From an uncultured Muribaculaceae bacterium (GTDB lineage Bacteria > Bacteroidota > Bacteroidia > Bacteroidales > Muribaculaceae): DNA of 13,659 nt. The stretch spans positions 1 through 13,659 of the forward strand of contig CAJTYH010000054.1 in NCBI GenBank assembly GCA_910583675.1. The letters are read 5' to 3'. Shown one piece after another: positions 7,417-13,659 of the stretch. The position numbers and the translations under genes are program-made. The notes beneath the pieces are model-generated. The model worked only from the letters and a program-made list of their open reading frames with translations. It made no database searches and was not told where the DNA came from. Every line of letters begins with the position of its first letter. The stretch's first letter is position 1.

Positions 7417-8847
7417 ATGATAAATAGAATTTTAATACGAATCAAGGTAGTGCAGATGCTCTATTCATACCTGCTTACCCGTAGTGAATTCCATCTGACA
7501 AAGGCACCCGAGGGCAATAGCCGCGATGCAAAATTCGCATATAAGGTGTATCAAAATCTACTCCTGATGATTTTGGAACTTTCCGGATATAGGGTCGACA
7601 ATGACCGGACAAAAAAGAATCCTCTGGAAAATCTCGGTGATGCCAATATGCTCTCTGCGAACAAACTTGCGTCAGCCTTGGCTTCCGACTCCGATGTGCG
7701 TGAAATGATCGCCAAAGGCAATTCCGGCGTTGAGATATACGACTCTACGCTACTGCGCATTTACAGCCTCATAATACGTTCAGCTGCATACGCCGACTAC
7801 ACCAAGAAAAAACGTCACGACCTTGAGGATGATGTAAAATTCTGGTGCGTCATACTCAATACCATAATCGCATCCAATCCAATGGTGATTGAAGCAGCAC
7901 GCGGCGACGAGACATTTACCTTGGCAGGATTCCAGAAAGGTGTGGAAATGGTAAATCGTACACTCAACGACTACAACGATGTGCGCACATCCTTTGCACA
8001 AGCAAAAAAATCTTTGAACGACTCACTTGAAAAGGCATATGAGCTTTATCATGCGTTGCTTATTCTCCCTGTATATATTACAGATATGGAACGAGACCGC
8101 ATAGAGAGCGCAAAAACGAAATATTGTCCTTCCAGCCATGAGTTGAACCCTAACATGAGGTTTGTGGATAATGCATTCATAGAGGCAATCCGAAACAACC
8201 CCGACATGGAAGAGTATCTTAAGAAACATCCGTTCTCATGGGAGGAAGATTATTTCATGCTCAAAGATATCACAGACAAAATCAAGGAATCTGAGGCATA
8301 CCATAATTATATGGAAGCCGATAAAACCGATTTTGAAACAGATTGCGAGTTCTGGCGCACACTGATGCGTACCATCATTCTCCCTTCAGATGCCTTGGCA
8401 GAAGCGCTTGAAACAAGATCCGTTTACTGGAACGATGACATCACCATAATGGGTACTTTCGTCTTAAAAAGCATTAAGCATTTTGCCCAGTCAGGAGGGA
8501 AAACGGTAGAACTTCTGCCCATATACAAGGATGAGGAAGATGCAAAATTTGGTCCCGACCTGTTCCTCAGCGCAATAAAAGAAAAGGACGTTTACAGAAA
8601 CTACATTGATAAATTCATCAATGGCAACTCATGGGATCCGGAAAGAATCGCTTTTATGGACATTGTGATTCTAACTACAGCCATAACGGAACTTTTGAAG
8701 TTCCCCAATATACCGATGGCAGTAACCATGAATGAATATGTGGAAATTGCCAATTATTACAGCGCTCCAAGAAGTGGCCAGTTCATCAACGGCGTACTGT
8801 ATTCCGTTGCCAATTTCTTAAGGGAAGAGGGATTGTTGATAAAGTAA
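7417..8847 (+). CDS. nusB: NusB-type antitermination factor with duplicated N-terminal helical region
   Basis: NusB binds boxA RNA together with S10 (NusE) and supports antitermination and ribosomal RNA synthesis. The last ~110 residues form the NusB domain: ERIAFMDIVIL (409-419), LKFPNIPMAVTMNEYVEIA (in 427-445) and SGQFINGVLYSV (453-464). Bacteroidota NusB proteins already have an extra helical region before this domain and are about 300 residues long, from memory. Here the protein has 476 residues because that region appears twice: about 40-180 and 206-356. An ungapped comparison of 111-161 with 281-331 gives 17 identities in 51, including AY, FW and TII. AYxxYxxLL at 41-49 also matches 207-215. 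The short 5' end (MINRILIRIKVVQMLYSY) is the usual start of Bacteroidota NusB. Reading frame and codon use look ordinary, so this seems an old duplication, not an error. Confidence 0.9.
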   Translation: MINRILIRIKVVQMLYSYLLTRSEFHLTKAPEGNSRDAKFAYKVYQNLLLMILELSGYRVDNDRTKKNPLENLGDANMLSANKLASALASDSDVREMIAKGNSGVEIYDSTLLRIYSLIIRSAAYADYTKKKRHDLEDDVKFWCVILNTIIASNPMVIEAARGDETFTLAGFQKGVEMVNRTLNDYNDVRTSFAQAKKSLNDSLEKAYELYHALLILPVYITDMERDRIESAKTKYCPSSHELNPNMRFVDNAFIEAIRNNPDMEEYLKKHPFSWEEDYFMLKDITDKIKESEAYHNYMEADKTDFETDCEFWRTLMRTIILPSDALAEALETRSVYWNDDITIMGTFVLKSIKHFAQSGGKTVELLPIYKDEEDAKFGPDLFLSAIKEKDVYRNYIDKFINGNSWDPERIAFMDIVILTTAITELLKFPNIPMAVTMNEYVEIANYYSAPRSGQFINGVLYSVANFLREEGLLIK

Positions 8848-8929
8848 GTCTTGTCTCACCCGAAATTTCTCCCCCAAAAGTAGCTAAACAAAACGAACAC
8901 TAATAACTCAATAAAAAAAATAAGCATCC

Positions 8930-9262
8930 ATGTTACAGAATCTAATCTCCCTTCAAGCCGGAGCGCCCACTGGAGGAGGCCTGTCAGGAATCTTCATGAT
9001 CGTCATACTAATTGCGATCTTCTATTTTATGATGATTCGTCCTCAGCAGAAAAAACAGAAAGAAATAAAGAAGTTCCGCGAAAGTCTCAGCAAAGGCGAC
9101 AACGTAATCACTGCTGGAGGGATATACGGTAAAATAAAAGAAATCAGACAAGATTCTTTCCTTATTACTATAGCTGACGGCGTATGCATCCGCGTGGACA
9201 AAGGATCAATCTATCCCAACGCTGCCGATGCCCAGAATGATACCGAAACAAAAAAGGACTGA
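8930..9262 (+). CDS. yajC: Preprotein translocase accessory subunit YajC
   Basis: YajC is a small inner-membrane protein that associates with SecDF and the SecYEG translocon. The protein has a short N-terminal tail with GAPTGGGLSG, one transmembrane helix (about residues 18-37, ending FYFMMI), and then the family signature RPQQKKQKE followed by KKFRESLSKGDNVITAGGIYGKI-type sequence (about 47-69). The C-terminal end is polar. At 110 residues it has the family's usual size. It lies 82 bases after nusB and 47 bases before the YbbR gene. The ATG follows an A-rich stretch. Identification is firm; its exact effect on export is generally modest. Confidence 0.95.
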   Translation: MLQNLISLQAGAPTGGGLSGIFMIVILIAIFYFMMIRPQQKKQKEIKKFRESLSKGDNVITAGGIYGKIKEIRQDSFLITIADGVCIRVDKGSIYPNAADAQNDTETKKD

Positions 9263-9309
9263 AACAATATCAGCAAACTGTAATCAGACCTTATACACAG
9301 ATTACAGCC

Positions 9310-10287
9310 TTGAACATAAGGAATATACATTACAATGTCAAAGAGGGGTTGCGCACCACCAAGGGGCGCAACATTCTTACTTTTTTAATTTTTCTGGCAA
9401 TTTCAACCGTCTTCTGGTTCCTTTTGGCCCTGAATGATGACGTACAGAAAGACTATAACATCCCTGTGACACTTGAAAGTTTTCCAGACGATCTGACATT
9501 GTTATCAGGCTATGACCCTACTATCAGCGTAACCGTCAAAGACAAAGGATCTTCATTGATGCGTTTCGAATTGGGCAATCCACCCACCATGAAATTGCGA
9601 TATGACGACTTCCGAAGTCCCTCCGATAGCATATTGATCATTCGATCTCCACAATTAAACTCAGCGATCAGGGGAATTTTTGGTACGGCAGCCTCAATCG
9701 TCTCAATTAAACCTGATTCGCTCAAACTTGTCTATACGACACATCCTGGAAATAAAGTAGCAGTAGCAATTGATTGCGATATACACACACAACCGCAATA
9801 CGCCTATGGTGGTCATCCTATAGTCTCAGTTGATTCAGTATTGTTATTTTCCAACGCACCAGACCGATATAAAATTCACTCCATTTCAACCAAACCAATA
9901 ATCTTAGGAGATTTAACTGATACGACTACCGTAGATGTGCCATTGGATGTACCCAAAGGCATGAGAGCCATTCCATCCAACATTACGGTAAAATTTCCGG
10001 TCGAACCGCTCGTCTCTAAAAAGCAATCCTTACCGATTGAAGTTATCAATGTACCTATCGGCCAAAAGATCGTAACATTCCCATCAATCACAGAAGTATC
10101 CTACCTACTTCCAAAGAGCATGTATAATAATATGGGAAATACACATATACGGGCGACAGTGGATTACAACGACATACATGCACACGAAACCTCCTTATAC
10201 ATTACCCTGTCAAAACTCCCCGCGTTTTTTAAGAATCCGTCACTATCCCCAGACCACGTGGAATATGTTATAGAACGCGTAGATTAA
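9310..10287 (+). CDS. YbbR-domain membrane-anchored protein
   Basis: The protein has a basic N-terminus, one transmembrane segment (about residues 22-41, ILTFLIFLAISTVFWFLLAL) and a ~280-residue extracytoplasmic part with repeating beta-rich units typical of YbbR domains. Each unit opens with a pattern like YNIPVTLESFPDDLTLLSGY (49-68) followed by ITVKD-like strands. In Firmicutes a YbbR protein (CdaR) modulates the diadenylate cyclase CdaA, but no such cyclase is next to this gene, so that role cannot be assumed. The pairing of YbbR with coaE, yajC and nusB fits Bacteroidota gene order. The start appears to be TTG at 9310: it is the only common start codon that keeps the short basic N-terminus, and I find no in-frame ATG shortly upstream. 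The coaE gene starts 10 bases after its stop. Confidence 0.85.
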   Translation: MNIRNIHYNVKEGLRTTKGRNILTFLIFLAISTVFWFLLALNDDVQKDYNIPVTLESFPDDLTLLSGYDPTISVTVKDKGSSLMRFELGNPPTMKLRYDDFRSPSDSILIIRSPQLNSAIRGIFGTAASIVSIKPDSLKLVYTTHPGNKVAVAIDCDIHTQPQYAYGGHPIVSVDSVLLFSNAPDRYKIHSISTKPIILGDLTDTTTVDVPLDVPKGMRAIPSNITVKFPVEPLVSKKQSLPIEVINVPIGQKIVTFPSITEVSYLLPKSMYNNMGNTHIRATVDYNDIHAHETSLYITLSKLPAFFKNPSLSPDHVEYVIERVD

Positions 10288-10297
10288 CCATAAACCT

Positions 10298-10936
10298 ATG
10301 TCAGACTCAACAAAACTCATAGCCATAACAGGAGGAATTGGTAGCGGAAAATCCATAGTCAGTCATATTCTGAGGAACATGGGCTATGATGTATACGACT
10401 GCGACTCCCGGGCGAAACAAATAATGGGGGAGAACACGCAAATCAAAAAGCGCATATTTGCAGAAATAGCATGCGACGCGATATCTTTCGTCGAAAATGA
10501 AAGAGACTGGGAATCCGCCGAAATAAATCGCGCAGCATTATCTGACATAGTTTTCGCTAGCCAGGACAAACTGAACACGTTGAATGGAATCGTTCATGAA
10601 GCAGTGAGGCACGATATAAAAAGGTGGTACGAAGAAGCAACGCAAAAAGATAAACGTATCATATTTGTAGAGACCGCGATTCTTTATTCTTCCAGACTGG
10701 ACTGCTTGGTTGACAACATCTGGTATGTAAAATCCCCTTTAGAACTGAGGATCTCTCGTGTGATGTCCAGAGACAACACGCCTCCCCAAAAGATCTTGGA
10801 ACGAATGAATTGCCAACAGATTGAAGAACAGATGTTGGAAAAGGCAATCAGAACTAAGCGATGTCGCCTGATCAACAATGACACCAATATTCCGATTTTG
10901 CCTCAGATCACCCAATTACTTAAAGGAAACGACTAA
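10298..10936 (+). CDS. coaE: Dephospho-CoA kinase CoaE
   Basis: CoaE phosphorylates the 3' hydroxyl of dephospho-CoA to make coenzyme A, the last step of the pathway. The P-loop GGIGSGKS is at residues 12-19, followed by the acceptor-site DCDSRAK (34-40). Further on are the FVETAILYSS segment, which replaces the PLLFE stretch of other bacteria, and the lid and adenine-binding parts around MSRDN and RMNCQQ. The length of 212 residues is slightly above the usual ~200. It ends the nusB operon. Its TAA overlaps the TAG of the convergent nitrilase gene, so there is no intergenic terminator between them. Confidence 0.95.
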   Translation: MSDSTKLIAITGGIGSGKSIVSHILRNMGYDVYDCDSRAKQIMGENTQIKKRIFAEIACDAISFVENERDWESAEINRAALSDIVFASQDKLNTLNGIVHEAVRHDIKRWYEEATQKDKRIIFVETAILYSSRLDCLVDNIWYVKSPLELRISRVMSRDNTPPQKILERMNCQQIEEQMLEKAIRTKRCRLINNDTNIPILPQITQLLKGND

Positions 10937-11736
10937 TCCATATTTATCGCAAACTCATCAGCATCGTGCACTACTGGCAATCTTTTACGCACCTTTAGAA
11001 GTTCATCACGGGAATATTGCGCATACAACACATCACTTGATTCTTTTATATTTGATCCCTCCAAAGAAATACTCCGTCCATAAGCATCAAATATATAGCT
11101 TAGGTTATCATATACACCGTAATCATCACATCCCGATCGGTTAGCCCCTACAACCAGACATTGATTTTCTATGGCACGTGCGATCAACAAATGCTTCCAT
11201 GCATATGCCCGGCTTACAGGCCAGTTTGCAGGTATTATTAGTATGTCGTAACGGTTTGACCGGTTCCGGCACCATACGGGGAATCTAAGATCATAACAGA
11301 CAATCAAAGATATGTTCCAACCACGAAAACGCACGACAGGAGGGATTTGATGGCCCCCAGAAAAAATTTTGGATTCAGGACTAAGACAGAATAGATGCCG
11401 TTTATCATAAAACATTTCTTCCCCGGAAGGCTCTATGAAGAATCCTCGGTTCTTTATCCCGTCACAATCTTTTACAAGTACACTGCCAGATATGGCAAGA
11501 TTGAATTGCTTGCACCAATTACGTATTTGCTCAAAACTCTCATCTGATTGCTTGGCCAGATTTTCAATAAGGGCTGGATCCTGCACGAATCCCGTAGTGA
11601 ATAGTTCCGGTAAAACAAGAATATCCGTATCGGGATGCAATGTAGAAAGAGCCATTTCTACAGATCTGAGATTCGCCTCACAATCGCACCATGCAATGTC
11701 AAGAGGATATGCCGCTATTTTAATGGTTGTATTCAA
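10933..11736 (-). CDS. yafV: Nitrilase-superfamily amidase, YafV/omega-amidase-like
   Basis: The complete Glu-Lys-Cys triad of carbon-nitrogen hydrolases is present: E44 in LPELFTTGF, K112 in YDKRHLF and C147 in VCYDLRFPVW. These motifs, together with ANWP (170-173), RAIENQ (187-192) and the C-terminal HDADEF (257-262), match E. coli YafV, an omega-amidase that hydrolyses alpha-ketoglutaramate and related keto-acid amides in the methionine salvage and glutamine transaminase routes. Substrate assignment is by similarity to that subgroup. The length of 267 residues is normal. The start appears to be TTG at 11736: an in-frame stop sits at 11751-11749, and the next ATG (codon 28) would remove the first strand and helix. 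It is last in a minus-strand operon, 26 bases after the acyltransferase gene. Confidence 0.9.
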   Translation of the reverse strand: MNTTIKIAAYPLDIAWCDCEANLRSVEMALSTLHPDTDILVLPELFTTGFVQDPALIENLAKQSDESFEQIRNWCKQFNLAISGSVLVKDCDGIKNRGFFIEPSGEEMFYDKRHLFCLSPESKIFSGGHQIPPVVRFRGWNISLIVCYDLRFPVWCRNRSNRYDILIIPANWPVSRAYAWKHLLIARAIENQCLVVGANRSGCDDYGVYDNLSYIFDAYGRSISLEGSNIKESSDVLYAQYSRDELLKVRKRLPVVHDADEFAINMD

Positions 11737-11762
11737 CTTATAATCTGATTAGTTTAATAAAA

Positions 11763-12308
11763 CTATAGTCCTATAGTAAATTTATCTGGATGAAGACCTA
11801 TGAAATTTCTATAATATATTTTTATGCGCCTTAGATCCTCATGCACGTCACCGGTCGGTTGAAATGTTTCAGTCACCGTGATGTGCTTAGAAGGTGCATT
11901 GATGGCTCCCAATACGATGGGTACATCAGCTTCATATGCGATTCTTAAAAAGCCGGTATGCCAATCCGCCACAGGTTTTCTGGTACCTTCAGGGGTTATC
12001 GCAAGTTTTAAGGATTGCTCTGTATTGAAACGATGGATCAGACTTTCAACAAGCGATCCTTTCTTTTTGCCACGCTCTACTGGTATGCCGCCAATAGCAC
12101 GGAACAAATAACCCAATGGGAAAAAGAACCAAGAAGATTTCATCAAAAAACCCGCCTTGCGTCCGACAGATCTTATCGCGAGTTCGCCCAACACAAAGTC
12201 CCAGTTAGACGTATGGGGAGCAACACAGATGATACATTTAGGATAGTCCGGAACAGTTATATCAACCCTCCAACCAAAAAGTTTCAATATCCAACCTGAT
12301 ATATTCAT
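11763..12308 (-). CDS. PlsC-family lysophospholipid acyltransferase, short form
   Basis: The protein carries the glycerolipid acyltransferase blocks in order: the catalytic H-x4-D motif in APHTSNWDF (H32, D37), the GGIPVER substrate block (73-79) and PEGTRK (106-111). The stretch FLMKSSWFFFPLGYLF (55-70) is the hydrophobic membrane-associated segment. At about 181 residues it is shorter than classical PlsC. It may acylate lysophosphatidic acid or another lysolipid at the inner membrane, and the exact acceptor cannot be told from sequence. The open frame reaches a TTG at 12344. I prefer the ATG at 12308 because the extra 12 residues (GNGRLLPKF region) look unconserved and the TTG lies in a hairpin-like sequence; the longer form is not excluded. 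It sits between the small hypothetical gene and the nitrilase gene. Confidence 0.85.
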   Translation of the reverse strand: MNISGWILKLFGWRVDITVPDYPKCIICVAPHTSNWDFVLGELAIRSVGRKAGFLMKSSWFFFPLGYLFRAIGGIPVERGKKKGSLVESLIHRFNTEQSLKLAITPEGTRKPVADWHTGFLRIAYEADVPIVLGAINAPSKHITVTETFQPTGDVHEDLRRIKIYYRNFIGLHPDKFTIGL

Positions 12309-12338
12309 ATTATCGAATTTAGGCAGCAATCTACCATT

Positions 12339-12360
12339 CCCCAATCAAAAAAGATAGGGG
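12339..12360. repeat. Short hairpin with A6/T6 loop before the acyltransferase gene
   Basis: The sequence 12339-12346 (CCCCAATC) pairs with 12353-12360 (GATAGGGG) over seven of eight positions around a six-A loop (six T on the minus strand). It lies between the stop of the small hypothetical gene and the acyltransferase start. No T-run follows the stem on either strand, so it does not look like a standard terminator. Confidence 0.35.
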
Positions 12361-12383
12361 AGTGGCAAATTGCATTTCACATA

Positions 12384-12746
12384 TCAGGCATTAGCCTCTT
12401 TTATATTCGCAGCTTTTACTTCTTCCGGAAGAGCCTGATTCATATCCTTAACGACCTCATTTACTTTTTCATGAAATTTCTGTTTGAGGGATTGATATGC
12501 CCTATGGAAGTAAGCGCTCTTAGCCTTGTTGTAGTCCTTGGGATTCGCGAAATCAGATCGAACCGCGTCAAACGAAAACGCAATATTAGAAAGAGCGAGG
12601 GTCTGAATGTCTGCAAGCTTGGCAATAACCGCATCCATTTTAGCTGCATCCACGCCTTTTACATATTCCGACGCTATCAGACATTCCGTTGCTATGTCCG
12701 CACAGACATAGTTTACCATTTTTTTTAGATCTCTTTTGTTGGCCAT
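12384..12746 (-). CDS. Conserved hypothetical helical protein (120 aa)
   Basis: I do not recognise a named family. The protein begins MANKRDLKK-V-NYVC, a pattern I associate with small uncharacterised Bacteroidota proteins. It appears almost entirely alpha-helical, with charged amphipathic stretches at about 4-30, 34-62 and 72-105, and has a polar Ala/Glu/Lys-rich C-terminus. There is no signal peptide and no transmembrane segment, so it is probably cytoplasmic. It is first in the minus-strand operon ahead of the acyltransferase and nitrilase genes. The ATG is preceded by an A-rich, Shine-Dalgarno-free leader, as usual in this group. Codon use is like its neighbours, and the gene looks intact. 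Confidence 0.8.
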   Translation of the reverse strand: MANKRDLKKMVNYVCADIATECLIASEYVKGVDAAKMDAVIAKLADIQTLALSNIAFSFDAVRSDFANPKDYNKAKSAYFHRAYQSLKQKFHEKVNEVVKDMNQALPEEVKAANIKEANA

Positions 12747-12902
12747 ATTATATGATTTTTGATGGGTTTAGACTATACTAGAGCCATTGGAGAAGAACAC
12801 ACAATTTTCTATACAATAACAAAATGATATTGTTCGTTTTTTACAACGCTTAACCACATTCGGATGTTAGTTAGTTAATATCTGCTGAATTCAAACTCAA
12901 AG

Positions 12903-12910
12903 CAAAGATA
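12903..12910 (-). promoter_or_regulatory. Weak candidate -7 element for the minus-strand operon
   Basis: On the minus strand TATCTTTG followed by C matches the Bacteroidota TAnnTTTG element. The expected -33 position holds only a partial match (TTAATG). If used, transcription would start near 12897 and leave a leader of about 150 bases before the small hypothetical gene. This is the best match I found upstream of that gene. Confidence 0.3.
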
Positions 12911-13122
12911 ATCAAATTCATCAAATAATCATTAAGCCATACACATGTTTTGTATCATAGAAAAATCCAACATCCAGATTGGAGACACAATAGGGGAGAA
13001 TATTACAATCGAAACTTTATTTTACATAATCCCCATTATAACAAATTTTCCTGCGAGATTATTTTGCATTAATTTAAACCCGAAATTGTGCTAAACAACT
13101 ATTTTGTTCCTAAATTAAAATT

Positions 13123-13150
13123 CACAAAATTCAATAGAGTAAAATTTGTG
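13123..13150. repeat. AT-rich inverted repeat
   Basis: CACAAAATT (13123-13131) and AAATTTGTG (13142-13150) pair in eight of nine positions around a 10-base loop. The stem is AT-rich and therefore weak. No function is evident. Confidence 0.35.
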
Positions 13151-13266
13151 TTAATGCCTCTTAATCAGCGGATCTATTACTGCTCTAGAAACGTTTATTA
13201 TATACGAGAACTTCTTACTGCAATATAACTGGATTGAACATTTAATGTATTATCTTAGAATTCCAG

Positions 13267-13306
13267 GATTTACGTTATGTTATAGAACGATTGAGTAGCG
13301 TAAATC
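13267..13306. repeat. Inverted repeat in the right-hand noncoding region
   Basis: GATTTACG (13267-13274) is the exact reverse complement of CGTAAATC (13299-13306). Including T-A and G-T pairs the stem can extend to about 12 pairs around a 16-base loop. It stands alone in noncoding DNA; it could be part of a small RNA, a protein-binding site or chance. Confidence 0.4.
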
Positions 13307-13659
13307 TATTACCACAACGATACATAAATGTAAATATGCAGATAATCATGGGTAACATCTTTCAAGGAACTTGGCAAAACAGCACTACGCAAAAATTAAC
13401 ATTACACACAACCTGCAGTAATTCATAGATGTTAAGCGATCGAACCTAAAGTTGAAATACAAGATATTCCACCAATTCGCGCTTTTTACGAAAACAGGAT
13501 TATCCATATCACAACAACCACCTACAGATCAGAGACAAGACAACATAAAATTCAAGCGCAACTATAATGCAAAGTCATAAACAACCATACATTATATAAA
13601 ACTGATAAGTGAGTAATCAAATTTATTTATTGTAAAATTTCTTCCGCTTCAATACGTTA

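Larger units (their letters stand above)
12747..13659. other. AT-rich region of about 900 bases without recognisable genes
   Basis: Reading all six frames I find no convincing coding sequence; frames are broken by many stops and the longest open stretches lack start codons or family features. The composition is clearly more AT-rich than the genes to the left. It holds a few inverted repeats (13123-13150, 13267-13306, 13321-13332) and one minus-strand promoter candidate at 12903-12910. There is no tRNA, rRNA or insertion-sequence end that I can see. Confidence 0.6.

Noticed and set aside
13154..13228. 24-codon plus-strand ORF starting MPLNQR
   Set aside because: It is short, has no recognisable start context and resembles nothing I know.
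13246..13428. Plus-strand open stretch of about 60 codons in the AT-rich region
   Set aside because: The first ATG is halfway along, no family feature is visible, and the flanking frame is full of stops; most likely chance.
13623..13658. Minus-strand frame entering from the right edge with a basic tail ending FYNK
   Set aside because: It resembles a protein C-terminus, but 11 codons are too few to support a gene call.

Overview
The window looks like a chromosomal segment from a member of the order Bacteroidales (phylum Bacteroidota). Four things point there. Upstream regions carry the Bacteroidota promoter pattern (TTTG or TTG, about 19-20 bases, then TAnnTTTG) instead of E. coli-type boxes. 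Start codons mostly lack a Shine-Dalgarno sequence. There is a surface-type lipoprotein with an acidic stretch after the lipid-bearing cysteine. Finally, the gene sets sppA-lpxK-punA-thiL and nusB-yajC-ybbR-coaE, and the very long NusB, fit this group. A family such as Muribaculaceae is possible, but that is a guess from overall flavour and not shown by any marker gene here.

Layout, left to right. (1) A minus-strand gene for a 600-residue lipoprotein of unknown function fills 95-1897. (2) A divergent intergenic region (1898-2328) holds back-to-back promoters, one for the lipoprotein and one for sppA. (3) A plus-strand operon runs from 2329 to 7301: sppA (membrane-bound signal peptide peptidase), lpxK (lipid A 4'-kinase), punA (purine nucleoside phosphorylase) and thiL (thiamine monophosphate kinase). 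A strong hairpin lies between punA and thiL. (4) A second plus-strand operon has its own promoter at 7356-7385: nusB, yajC, a YbbR-domain protein and coaE, ending at 10936. (5) A minus-strand operon (12746 to 10933) encodes a small conserved hypothetical protein, a PlsC-type acyltransferase and an omega-amidase-like nitrilase. Its last stop codon overlaps the coaE stop codon. (6) From 12747 to the right edge there are about 900 bases of AT-rich DNA in which I find no gene, only inverted repeats and a weak promoter candidate.

Most of the content is housekeeping: envelope biogenesis (SppA, LpxK, YajC, YbbR, acyltransferase), cofactor and nucleotide metabolism (ThiL, CoaE, PunA, nitrilase) and transcription (NusB). 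No mobile element, CRISPR array, defence system, tRNA or rRNA is visible. The most unusual item is the NusB protein: at 476 residues it carries a diverged tandem duplication of the Bacteroidota-specific helical region that precedes the normal NusB domain. Other points worth a second look are a perfect 16-bp palindrome sitting on the -33 element of the nusB promoter, an aspartate at the base-specificity position of the purine nucleoside phosphorylase, a possible 27-codon leader ORF that ends on the sppA start codon, and three genes that appear to start with TTG.
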